This document shows, piece by piece, positions 6,785-16,096 of a stretch of DNA of 64,000 nucleotides. A program made the position numbers and the translations under genes. How positions within the stretch are numbered: position 1 is the stretch's first letter; each line of letters opens with the position of its first letter. The DNA lies in the NCBI GenBank assembly GCA_022563855.1, contig JADFMN010000006.1, positions 62,001 through 126,000 on the forward strand, written 5' to 3'. Origin of the DNA: Armatimonadota bacterium. Lineage in GTDB: Bacteria; Armatimonadota; Fimbriimonadia; Fimbriimonadales; Fimbriimonadaceae. The notes under the pieces are model-generated. The model was not told where the DNA came from. It was given only the letters and a program-made list of their open reading frames with translations, and did not search any database.

Positions 6785-8545
6785 ATGGCATTGAAACGGG
6801 TACCGATGGCCAACTTCCTGATGGAGAAGGGCCACCTGACAAAAGAACAGCACGAAGAAGCCCTGAAGGTTCAGCGGCAGACCGGCAACACAGACCTCGG
6901 TCGAATTCTGATCGATCTCGGTCACGTCGGCGAGCGAGAGGTCTTGCAGGCGACGGCACAAGAAGCAGGGCACCAATTCGTCGATCTGGACCGCCTGAAG
7001 ATCGATTCATCAGCGATCAACATCGTGCCGGAGCGCATCGTCAAGCTGCACGGCGTGATCCCGATCCGCAAGAAGGACACGACCTTGTGGCTCGCGATGG
7101 CCAACCCGCAGGACATACCCGCGCTCGACGACGTCCGTTTGGCGAGCGGTTGTCGCGTCAGGCCCGCCGTTGCGGTGCCGGGGGCGATCGAGGACGCGAT
7201 CCGGAAACATTACAGCACGGCCAACGGCTCCCCGATGACGGATGAAGGGGTTACCGGTGATCAGCGCGAGCTCGTCTCCGATATGCGCGGCGTGATCGCT
7301 GCGGCACAGGTGGGTCGCGATGTTGACGACTCGTCGCTTCCGGATGACGCTACCGCAGAGCAGCTCGCCGAACAGGCACCGATCATTAAACTGGCGAACG
7401 CGCTGATCCAGCAAGGCGTCGTCGACGGTGCGTCCGACGTCCACGTCGAGCCGCAAGAGCGCCATGTGCGGGTCCGCTACCGCATCGACGGCGTTTTGAT
7501 GGAGGCGATGACGGTTCCGAAGAACCTGCAGGCCCCGCTGATTTCGCGCTTTAAGATCATGGCGGACATGAACATCGCCGAGCGCAGGGTTCCTCAGGAC
7601 GGTCGCATGGAGGTCCGGCACCAAGGCAACGAGTACGACCTTCGCGTCAGCTCGATTCCTTGTCCATACGGCGAAAAGGTCGTCATGCGAATCCTCGACA
7701 AAGGCAACGCCATGGTCGGTCTTCAGAAGCTCGGCTTCACGGCTGAGACGATGGCCAGAATCGAGGAGCTCGTCAGCCAGCCTAACGGTATGTTCCTCTG
7801 TACGGGGCCGACCGGCTCCGGAAAGACGACGACGCAGTACTCGGTTCTGCACAAGCTGAACACCGTCGAGGTCAACATCATCACGATCGAAGATCCGATT
7901 GAGTATCAGCTCAACGGACTCGCTCAGGTCCAGATCAACAAGAAGGCAGGTCTGACGTTCGCCACTGGTCTGCGATCCTTCCTGCGACAGGACCCCGACA
8001 TCATCATGATCGGCGAGATGCGCGACTTGGAAACCGCTGAGATCGCCATCGAGGCCTCGCTGACCGGCCACCTCGTGCTCTCGACGCTGCACACGAACGA
8101 TGCGCCGTCTGCCACGACGCGCATGATCGATATGGGCGTTGAGCCGTACCTGATCTCGGCGACGGTGATCGGCGTGCTGGCGCAACGTCTCGGAAGAAAA
8201 ATCGACCTAGAGCACCGTGAGGCGTATACGGCCAAGGCGATTGATCTGCGCAGATTCGGATTCGAAGTGACCGACCCCGAAGAAGAGGTCGAGCTGTTCA
8301 GGGGTATCGCCCACGAGGACAACAGGATGACCGGTTACAGAGGTCGTACTGGTCTGCACGAGCTGATGGTCATGAACCAGGAGATCGCAGAGCTGATCGT
8401 GCGGCGCGGATCGGTTGCCGACATCAAGGCCGCAGCCAAGGTGGCAGGCATGCACGAATTGCGAGAGGACGGCCTGGAGAAGGTTCTCGCTGGCGTGACT
8501 GACCCCGCAGAGGTTATGCGCGTCGTATTCACCGCCGGCTACTAA
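6785..8545 (+). CDS. pilB: PilB, type IV pilus extension ATPase
   Basis: A 586-aa GspE/PilB ATPase that powers pilin polymerisation at the inner membrane. It has an N-terminal MshEN-like domain (FLMEKGHLTKEQHEEAL; ILIDLGHV), the ASDVHVEP motif near residue 216, Walker A GPTGSGKT (341-348), the Asp-box IITIEDPIEY and Walker B DPDIIMIGEMRD. The usual tetracysteine zinc motif before the TGYRGR.GLHE segment is missing: the stretch after AQRLGRK has no Cys. The start is the ATG at 6785, with GAGGA 10 nt upstream (6770-6774), rather than the upstream in-frame ATG at 6743. It heads the pilB-pilT-pilC-pilD series. Confidence 0.95.
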   Translation: MALKRVPMANFLMEKGHLTKEQHEEALKVQRQTGNTDLGRILIDLGHVGEREVLQATAQEAGHQFVDLDRLKIDSSAINIVPERIVKLHGVIPIRKKDTTLWLAMANPQDIPALDDVRLASGCRVRPAVAVPGAIEDAIRKHYSTANGSPMTDEGVTGDQRELVSDMRGVIAAAQVGRDVDDSSLPDDATAEQLAEQAPIIKLANALIQQGVVDGASDVHVEPQERHVRVRYRIDGVLMEAMTVPKNLQAPLISRFKIMADMNIAERRVPQDGRMEVRHQGNEYDLRVSSIPCPYGEKVVMRILDKGNAMVGLQKLGFTAETMARIEELVSQPNGMFLCTGPTGSGKTTTQYSVLHKLNTVEVNIITIEDPIEYQLNGLAQVQINKKAGLTFATGLRSFLRQDPDIIMIGEMRDLETAEIAIEASLTGHLVLSTLHTNDAPSATTRMIDMGVEPYLISATVIGVLAQRLGRKIDLEHREAYTAKAIDLRRFGFEVTDPEEEVELFRGIAHEDNRMTGYRGRTGLHELMVMNQEIAELIVRRGSVADIKAAAKVAGMHELREDGLEKVLAGVTDPAEVMRVVFTAGY

Positions 8546-8636
8546 AACCAGTCATCGGCTCGGTCCCTGGCGGCACCTTGCCGATACTGTTAGCTAGGTA
8601 TCCTGCGGTTCGAACGAATTGGAAAGGCAGACGAGT

Positions 8637-9851
8637 ATGGAAAAAGAATCGCAGTTGACCCCAAGTCCTCCGCCGGTAGGCGAGAACGTCGCAGCGGAGG
8701 CCGAGAAGAAAGACGTAGCTCCGCCAAAGGTTACGGGCAGCGTAGGCAAGCCGAAGACCTTAGAGGATCTTCACATCGATGAACTGCTCAACGTCATCGT
8801 CGACCGAAGTTGCTCCGACCTGCACATCTGCGTTGACAGCGAGCCGGTGATTCGCGAAGACGGCGCTCTAAAGAGGCTGAACTACGAAAAATTCACGCCG
8901 CAGCAGTCGCAGCGCATGATGTACGAGATCATCGCGGATGCGCAGATCCAGCAGTTTGAGACGACGCTCGAGCTGGACTTCTCGTACCAGTTGCCGCACC
9001 GCGCGCGGTTCCGCGTCAACATGTACCGCGAGCGCGGATCGATCGCCGGAGCGTTCCGCCTGATCTCCAACCGCATTCCGACAGTGCGCGAGCTGAACTT
9101 GCCAGCGATCCTCGACCAGCTTTCCGAGAGGCCGCGCGGATTGGTGCTGGTGACCGGCCCGACCGGTTCTGGCAAGTCCACCAGCCTCGCGGCGATGATC
9201 AACCACGTCAACGCGACTAGGGCGCTCCACATCATCACGATTGAGGATCCGATCGAGTATCTGCACTCGCACAGGCTGTGCATCATCAATCAGAGAGAGC
9301 TGGGGACCGACACGAAGAAGTTTTCAAATGCGCTGCGGGCGTGCTTGCGCGAAGACCCGGATGTGATCCTGGTCGGTGAGATGCGCGACACCGAGACCAT
9401 CGCCCTGGCCATTACGGCGGCAGAGACCGGCCACTTGGTTTTCGCGACCCTGCACACGAACAACGCCGCAGAGTCGATCGACCGAATTATCGACGTGTTC
9501 CCTCCGGGGCAGCAGGAGCAGATCCGCGTTCAGCTGTCGAACAACCTCGTCGCGGTCTGCGCGCAGCAGCTGCTTCCCAGGGCCAGCGGCCCCGGCCGAA
9601 TCCCAGCTATGGAGATCATGGTCGCAACGCCGGCGATCCGGAACCTCATCAGAGAGAACAAAACGCACCAGATTCCGTCCATTATTCAGACCAGCGCCGC
9701 AGCCGGGATGATGTCGATGGATCAGTGCCTGCGCAACATGTACATGAAGGGCCTCATCACTTTGGAAGAGGCTATGCTGCGTTGTATGAACCAGAAAGAA
9801 CTGTCGAAGATGATCGACCTCGGCGGCACGAGCGCCAGACCGAACAGGTAG
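8637..9851 (+). CDS. pilT: PilT, type IV pilus retraction ATPase
   Basis: A 404-aa protein. After a Pro/Lys/Glu-rich N-terminal tail of about 45 residues comes a standard PilT core: CSDLHI, Walker A GPTGSGKST, IITIEDPIEY, DPDVILVGEMRD, the His-box TGHLVFATLHTN, and the family hallmark AIRNLIRE followed by QTS. It disassembles the pilus and drives twitching motility. The start at 8637 is chosen because GGAAAGG lies about 10 nt upstream; the TTG at 8619 overlaps that sequence. It sits between pilB and pilC. Confidence 0.95.
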   Translation: MEKESQLTPSPPPVGENVAAEAEKKDVAPPKVTGSVGKPKTLEDLHIDELLNVIVDRSCSDLHICVDSEPVIREDGALKRLNYEKFTPQQSQRMMYEIIADAQIQQFETTLELDFSYQLPHRARFRVNMYRERGSIAGAFRLISNRIPTVRELNLPAILDQLSERPRGLVLVTGPTGSGKSTSLAAMINHVNATRALHIITIEDPIEYLHSHRLCIINQRELGTDTKKFSNALRACLREDPDVILVGEMRDTETIALAITAAETGHLVFATLHTNNAAESIDRIIDVFPPGQQEQIRVQLSNNLVAVCAQQLLPRASGPGRIPAMEIMVATPAIRNLIRENKTHQIPSIIQTSAAAGMMSMDQCLRNMYMKGLITLEEAMLRCMNQKELSKMIDLGGTSARPNR

Positions 9852-9860
9852 GTATAGAAA

Positions 9861-11096
9861 ATGCCCGTTTACAGCTACACATTCAAAGATCCGAACGGTG
9901 CGACTCAGAAAGGCACCACAGAAGCAGAAAGCGAAGACAGACTGAGGAAGCGGTTCGAAGAGCAAGGCCTCGAGATCATCGAAGTCACGATGATCAAGAA
10001 GCGCGGCAGGGCGGTATCGCGCGGCTTTGGCAAAGTCAGGCTTACGCATCTCTCGGTGTTCTGCCGTCAGTTCTCCACGATGGTCGACGCCGGCGTGTCG
10101 CTTGTGCGATGCCTTGATGTGCTCGGGCGCCAGACGGAGGATCCAAAGCTGAAGAAGATCCTGCTCGACATCGGCGAAAGAGTCGAGGGTGGCGAGAGCC
10201 TTTCGCGAGGCATGCAGCGACACCCTAGAACGTTCAACAACCTGTTTATCGGTCTCATCCGGGCCGGCGAAGTCGGTGGCGTCCTCGAGGAGTCGTTGCA
10301 ACGACTGTCAACGTTCCTGGAAAAGGACGTCGAGCTTCGCCGAAAGATAAAGGCCGCCATGACCTATCCGGTTTTGGTGCTGATCGCAGCTATCCTAATC
10401 GTGGGGTTCCTGGTCATTAGGATCGTTCCCGAGTTCGCCCAGCTGTTCGAGGAAATCGGTTTGAAACCAGAGGACTTCCCGAAACCCACTCAGTTCCTCG
10501 TCAACCTTTCGGACAACATTCGACACAACGGCATTATGATCCTGCTGGTGATCGGGGCAGTGATTGTCGCCTGGAAGCTGTTCACAGGCACTCGCTTTGG
10601 CCGCCGGGTAGCGGATCGAATCAAACTGCACGTGCCCGTATTCGGCAAACTGCACCAGAAAGTTTGCCTGGCGCGGTTCAGCCGAACGATGGGAACGCTG
10701 CTCACTTCGGGCGTGCCGATCTTGCAGGCGATGGAAACGGTATCGGGCGTAGTCGGCAACTCGATCATGGCCGACGCAGTGCTGGATGCGCGCGCAAGGA
10801 TCAGAGAGGGAGACCGCATCGGCGACCCGCTCGAAGATTCAAAGATGTTCCCGCCCATGGTCGTGCACATGATCGGGGTCGGAGAAGAGTCGGGCTCGCT
10901 CGACTTCATGCTACAGAAGATCGCGGACTTTTACGAGTCCGAGGTCGAGGCGACCCTCCAGTCGCTCACCGCTGCGCTCGAGCCGATCATGATCGTGATC
11001 CTTGGCTTCATCGTAGGGTTCATCGTTATCTCAATGTTCCTGCCGCTGATCAAGATCATTGAACATATGTCAATGGACGGGTTCTCCGAAACGTAG
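9861..11096 (+). CDS. pilC: PilC, type IV pilus inner-membrane platform protein
   Basis: A 411-aa protein with the usual duplicated T2SSF architecture. An N-terminal soluble stretch (MPVYSYTFKDPNG) precedes the first cytoplasmic helical bundle, which holds FCRQFSTMVDAGVSLVRCLD. TM helices follow near 165-190 and 215-235, and the second bundle holds FSRTMGTLLTSGVPILQAME. A final TM sits at about 380-400 (IVILGFIVGFIVISMFLPL). It anchors PilB and PilT and organises pilin assembly. It starts 10 nt after the pilT stop. Confidence 0.95.
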   Translation: MPVYSYTFKDPNGATQKGTTEAESEDRLRKRFEEQGLEIIEVTMIKKRGRAVSRGFGKVRLTHLSVFCRQFSTMVDAGVSLVRCLDVLGRQTEDPKLKKILLDIGERVEGGESLSRGMQRHPRTFNNLFIGLIRAGEVGGVLEESLQRLSTFLEKDVELRRKIKAAMTYPVLVLIAAILIVGFLVIRIVPEFAQLFEEIGLKPEDFPKPTQFLVNLSDNIRHNGIMILLVIGAVIVAWKLFTGTRFGRRVADRIKLHVPVFGKLHQKVCLARFSRTMGTLLTSGVPILQAMETVSGVVGNSIMADAVLDARARIREGDRIGDPLEDSKMFPPMVVHMIGVGEESGSLDFMLQKIADFYESEVEATLQSLTAALEPIMIVILGFIVGFIVISMFLPLIKIIEHMSMDGFSET

Positions 11097-11163
11097 GACC
11101 CGCGAACTCCGTCTTGAGGCTCGGCGCGGAAAATCTCGCCGGGCCTCGCTGTATGTCGGGTCC
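11096..11163 (+). terminator. Nested hairpin between pilC and pilD
   Basis: GAGGCTCGGCG (11116-11126) pairs with CGCCGGGCCTC (11137-11147) with one G-T. An outer pair GGACCCG (11096-11102)/CGGGTCC (11157-11163) encloses it. The U-tract is poor, so it may attenuate transcription or stabilise the mRNA rather than terminate fully. Confidence 0.45.
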
Positions 11164-11197
11164 GCGGTTTCTTGCGCTTGGTGGAGGATAGCTGCAG

Positions 11198-13039
11198 ATG
11201 TTTCCTGATTGGACTTGGGTGGCAGGGTTCGGTATCGGAGCGTTTATCGGATCGTTCGTCAACGTTGTCATCTACCGACTGCCAAGAGGGATTTCCCTGT
11301 CCAACCCAGCGCACAGCTTCTGTCCGTCCTGCGACCACCGCTTGACGGCGCTGGACCTCGTCCCGCTGTTGAGCTGGCTGTTCCTGCGCGGGCGGTGCAG
11401 ACACTGCAAAGCCAAGGTCTCGTCCCGATACTTTTGGGTCGAGCTGTGCGTCGCTTCGCTCTGGGCGATCATTTGGTACCAGCACCTAGTAGTCGCGACG
11501 GACGTCCTCAACCCAGACCGCGTCTCCGTAAGTCTGGGGGCGGCGCACGCGATCGCATACGCGCTGTTCGCGGCCGCGCTCGTCGCCGCGATCTTCACCG
11601 ATTTAGCCCATTACATCATTCCCGATCAGATCAACGCCTTTCTCCTGTTCCTCGGCTTCGGGCTCAATGTCGCGCTGATAGTGCTCCGTGAACCGAGCGG
11701 TTGGATGTGGGGCGTCCCCAGCAGCCTTGTCGGCGCGCTGTTCGGATGGGGCGTTCTTTGGGGAATCGCCTTCTTGGGCAGGCTGCTGTTCCGCAAGGAC
11801 GCGATGGGGCACGGCGACATCAAGATGGCGCGTGGGATCGGCGCCGTTCTCCTGCCAGGTGCTGCAGTGATGAGCTTTGCGGTCGCGATCGTGCTTGGAG
11901 CGGTCATCGGGGTAGTGATTCTGCTGGTCCGGCGCCTTAGGCATCGCGACGGTGGGCGCGAGGTCCTTGTCAACACGATCGGCGACGCACAGCTCTTGCG
12001 GCTGATGCGACAACTGAGACTCGAGAAGCTGAACAAGAATTCAAACGCCGCCCAAAGCTCGCTGTCGAAAGCCGAGTCGCGGATCAACCAGTTGCTTGAA
12101 GGCTCTAGCGGCGTGACCTGGCTTCAGCGAAGACGGTTGCAGGGCTCTCTCAGCGGCATGAAGGAGCTCGCTGGCTGTTTCGGCGCGAATCAGGACGTCG
12201 CCATATTTCTCAGCGACGACGCCTTCGAGTGTCGGTTCAACGGAGATTTGTCCGCATGGCTTTTCACGTTGCTGAAGGGGTTCGAGAACGCCATGAAGGA
12301 GGGAGACTTGGAGGCTGCGGCCAAGCTGCTGGGACTTCTTCCAGACCGTGCGATCAGTGTGACCGTCGGCGAAGGGGTTGACCGAGCGGCGGTCGAGGAG
12401 CAGATTGAAACGGCTAATCGCGCCTTGGACTCGATCGGAATAGGGCTGCGCACATCCGGCGACCGTTCGATTTCGTCGGTCACCGTACTAGCAGACCAGA
12501 GTCAAAAGATCGCCCAGGCCAAGGACGATTCAGACTTCAGCTTCAAACTGACCGTCGACGAACCGATGACAGACCGGGGATTTGTGGCCGCGGCCCTAGC
12601 GGTGATAGGCGTTAACGTTCCAAGCCATTTGGTTGACGAACCGTCGTTGTCAGGCTCTGAGCTTGCAAAAAGGGTTCGATCCGAGGCGAAAGCTCGGATG
12701 GAGGAGCTGGATTCCATACGGACCGGGTGCAAGGAGATTCTGGAAAACGGCGAGGCGCCGGACTTTATCTTCGTCGAGTCTATAGGCTCGCTGGCCAAGT
12801 GCGGAGTGGGCTACCTCTTGGCCATGGACGTGGTTGGGCTGGCGTTCCCGAAGGTGTACGAATGGTGGTTCGGCGAAAACCCCTACGCATATGAGGAGTT
12901 TGAGGAGGATCCTGTAGTAGAATTGACGATGATTCCATTCGGGCCGTACTTGGCGGCAGGGGCGTTGATCGTCATGTTGGCCGCCAGCCCGCTCTGGGCG
13001 CTGTGGAGCCGGTACATGGCTTTCATGGGCATCGAGTAA
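11198..13039 (+). CDS. pilD: PilD prepilin peptidase with a ~320-aa inserted domain
   Basis: A 613-aa protein; usual prepilin peptidases are 230-290 aa. Residues 1-245 hold the expected core: the zinc site CPSC (42-45) and CRHC (67-70), catalytic Asp135 in TDLAHYIIPD, and Asp207 in the GHGD motif. The last conserved transmembrane motif (IPFGPYLAAGALIVML) appears only at about 579-594. So residues about 250-570 are an insertion in the cytoplasmic loop before the last helix, not a C-terminal fusion. The insert is hydrophilic and helical and matches nothing I recognise. It cleaves prepilin leaders (RVG|FTLIE) and N-methylates them. GGAGG lies 10 nt before the ATG. Confidence 0.9.
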   Translation: MFPDWTWVAGFGIGAFIGSFVNVVIYRLPRGISLSNPAHSFCPSCDHRLTALDLVPLLSWLFLRGRCRHCKAKVSSRYFWVELCVASLWAIIWYQHLVVATDVLNPDRVSVSLGAAHAIAYALFAAALVAAIFTDLAHYIIPDQINAFLLFLGFGLNVALIVLREPSGWMWGVPSSLVGALFGWGVLWGIAFLGRLLFRKDAMGHGDIKMARGIGAVLLPGAAVMSFAVAIVLGAVIGVVILLVRRLRHRDGGREVLVNTIGDAQLLRLMRQLRLEKLNKNSNAAQSSLSKAESRINQLLEGSSGVTWLQRRRLQGSLSGMKELAGCFGANQDVAIFLSDDAFECRFNGDLSAWLFTLLKGFENAMKEGDLEAAAKLLGLLPDRAISVTVGEGVDRAAVEEQIETANRALDSIGIGLRTSGDRSISSVTVLADQSQKIAQAKDDSDFSFKLTVDEPMTDRGFVAAALAVIGVNVPSHLVDEPSLSGSELAKRVRSEAKARMEELDSIRTGCKEILENGEAPDFIFVESIGSLAKCGVGYLLAMDVVGLAFPKVYEWWFGENPYAYEEFEEDPVVELTMIPFGPYLAAGALIVMLAASPLWALWSRYMAFMGIE

Positions 13040-13100
13040 AAAAGAATGGAACATGTTGGAGTGGATCAAAGTCAATGTATTTGCACCGGAGTGACGACAT

Positions 13101-13949
<849 letters not shown>

Positions 13950-13995
13950 CCGCCCCGCGACGCGCATCGCAACGGCAAGGCTCCCGGACAGCGAA

Positions 13996-16095
13996 ATGAA
14001 GCGGACCAGCAGGCGACACGGCTCAACCCTGATCGAGACACTGACGGTTATCGTCGTGTTCCTCGTCGGCATTCTGGCGATGATCCAGATTTTCCCGCCA
14101 GGCCTGACCGCGCTGCGCCACACGGGCGGCGTGCAGGCTGCTGCAGCCATAGGCAGAGCTGAAGTCCAGAGGATGCAAGCCAAGCCGGGGCAATTGCCAG
14201 AGTACATCGCGCCGGTTACGTATGTGACCACGAACGCCGGAAGCTTTATCATCTTAGACCCGAACCGTCCCTTCTCAGAGCTGATGGCCGACAAGGACCC
14301 TGACCCGGCGCCGGGATTCCTCGATCAGAACGGCGACATCTTCCTGAACGGCGGCGTCGACAATATCGGCTCCTGGGAGAAGATCAGCGGCTCGAACAGG
14401 TTCTCGCGGGTTTTCGGCGAGTCGCATCCGGTGACCTCTCCGCGCCAGGTGGGCTCTTCTCTGTACGGTTCGATCATCGATATGATGTTCGCGCCGTTCT
14501 ACTTCTTCCCGACGCCCAACGGCGTCGGTGAGCCCGGTGTGCTGCAGGCGTACGGCAATAGGTTCTCGCGCAGAACGGGCAACCGGTTGCGAGGCATACC
14601 CTCGACGTTCAGGACGCCCTCGTCCACGCGCTTCTACTTCGTTCCCGCGAGCCTTACCGATTCCGGCGATCCGTTCCCTGGTTTCGACCAGATATGGGTA
14701 TCGGGCTTGTCGGTCATCGACCTTCGCTTCCAGCTTAGTTTTTTCTACGACAGCGGTGGCAACACCGATGAGTACAGCACGATCATCACTGTTCTGCTAG
14801 ATCCGGCGGCCCTTCCGCCGTTTGCCGGCATGGCGGGCAACTACATCGTGATCTCCGTGCCGGAGCTGATCGGTCAGGTGGACATTTACGGTCGAAACCT
14901 GTACGCGCCCGGCAACTACTTGGGCGTCGATGCGAACTCCCTGCGGGTTCAGCGCCTGTTCAGCGAGATTCCGGTTGCGAACGCGTTCAACCCATCAAAC
15001 CCGTACGAGTACAAGGTGGTGAGCTCGAACCTCGGCTCGATCCTCGTCAATCCGAGGGCGTTCCAGTTCAAGGTGAGGAACGAGCGCGGCCAACTGAAGC
15101 CGCTTCAGGTGAACCTCGACTACACGGTTTTCGACTGGCGCATCCTGCGGGATGAGTTCAGAGCGCCGCGCGGAGCGCCGTACTCGCTCAAGCTTCTGCG
15201 CCCCAGCATCAAGTCGCTGACCTCGCCCGGCCCCGACGGCCGTCAGCACACCGGGATCGGCCTGGCCGTTCCGGTGCTCGACCCGAGCGGCGCTTCGGTG
15301 ACCGTCCGCGACGACGACTTTGTAGTCGTCGACCTGACGACCGGCGCAGTAGTGCTCGGCAACCACACGTCGACGGGCGCCAACGAAAGCGGCTACTACG
15401 TCGACAAGACGAACGGCTTCATCACGTTCCGCGATGTGGACGGGATCGTCGATCCCAGCACGGGCAACGGCCTGAGCGCGTACATGAGCTTCCCGACCAA
15501 CGACCCGCTGTTCCCGTGGAGTGCGCCTGTGTTCGTGGCGGACATCGGTGGCCGCGCCCTCCGCGCCCTGTATCTCGCGCGCGGAGAGTGGGCGGTGCAG
15601 CCGTACAAGGCCGCCAGCGAGTATAGGATCACAGGGCTTCTCGCCAGCAACGGCCTGCAGATCGCCGAGTGCTATATCGGCGCTTCCCGGCTCGACGCCG
15701 GCAACGTCCCGATCGGCGACCCCGACAGGCTGTACTTCCCGCTGGCCGATCGCGGCCACAAGGTGCTGGTCGGAGAGATTTGGTACAACCAGGGCTTCGG
15801 GCCGCGCGTTTTCCGTGATCAGGAGTTTCAGATCGACGGTATCCAGAACGTCGGCGGGACGCAGCTCGCGTACGCCGACCTTTCGGCGCGAGCGCCGGGA
15901 GCGGTGTTCGATTATTCGCGCGGATACGCGGTCCGGCGAGTGCGGGGCGCGTCCATGACCGTTCGCGTTCTTTGGAATCCGGCCAGCTTTGTTCTAGGCA
16001 CCGACCCCGAGGCGAACTTCAGGAGGCTCGAGGTCTGGATGAGAAGCTGGCGCCGCATGAAGACGGATAGTTTTGCAGTGGGCGGTGCCAAGTAG
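13996..16095 (+). CDS. Large PilV-like minor pilin
   Basis: A 699-aa protein whose N-terminus MKRTSRRHG|STLIETLTVIVVFLVGILAM is a type IV prepilin signal with Glu5 conserved. The remaining 650 residues form a large beta-rich extracellular domain, unusual because minor pilins are mostly 120-250 aa. Two stretches read VVDLTTGAVVL and YYVDKTNGFITF (around 15330-15430), a beta-hairpin motif that recurs in the giant protein at 26375-33316. It is probably processed by PilD and placed near the pilus tip. It lies 46 nt after the previous gene. Confidence 0.8.
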   Translation: MKRTSRRHGSTLIETLTVIVVFLVGILAMIQIFPPGLTALRHTGGVQAAAAIGRAEVQRMQAKPGQLPEYIAPVTYVTTNAGSFIILDPNRPFSELMADKDPDPAPGFLDQNGDIFLNGGVDNIGSWEKISGSNRFSRVFGESHPVTSPRQVGSSLYGSIIDMMFAPFYFFPTPNGVGEPGVLQAYGNRFSRRTGNRLRGIPSTFRTPSSTRFYFVPASLTDSGDPFPGFDQIWVSGLSVIDLRFQLSFFYDSGGNTDEYSTIITVLLDPAALPPFAGMAGNYIVISVPELIGQVDIYGRNLYAPGNYLGVDANSLRVQRLFSEIPVANAFNPSNPYEYKVVSSNLGSILVNPRAFQFKVRNERGQLKPLQVNLDYTVFDWRILRDEFRAPRGAPYSLKLLRPSIKSLTSPGPDGRQHTGIGLAVPVLDPSGASVTVRDDDFVVVDLTTGAVVLGNHTSTGANESGYYVDKTNGFITFRDVDGIVDPSTGNGLSAYMSFPTNDPLFPWSAPVFVADIGGRALRALYLARGEWAVQPYKAASEYRITGLLASNGLQIAECYIGASRLDAGNVPIGDPDRLYFPLADRGHKVLVGEIWYNQGFGPRVFRDQEFQIDGIQNVGGTQLAYADLSARAPGAVFDYSRGYAVRRVRGASMTVRVLWNPASFVLGTDPEANFRRLEVWMRSWRRMKTDSFAVGGAK

Positions 16096-16096
16096 G

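Noticed and set aside
7010-8185. Long minus-strand ORF opposite pilB (391 codons)
   Set aside because: Antisense shadow of a strongly conserved ATPase gene in high-GC DNA; the product is Arg/His/Val-rich without motifs. The same applies to the other long shadow frames, for example 3399-4244 and 23071-23811.
8600-8625. GGTTCGAAC near 8610 as a tRNA T-loop
   Set aside because: No stem partner and no D or anticodon arm upstream; it is part of the pilT leader.
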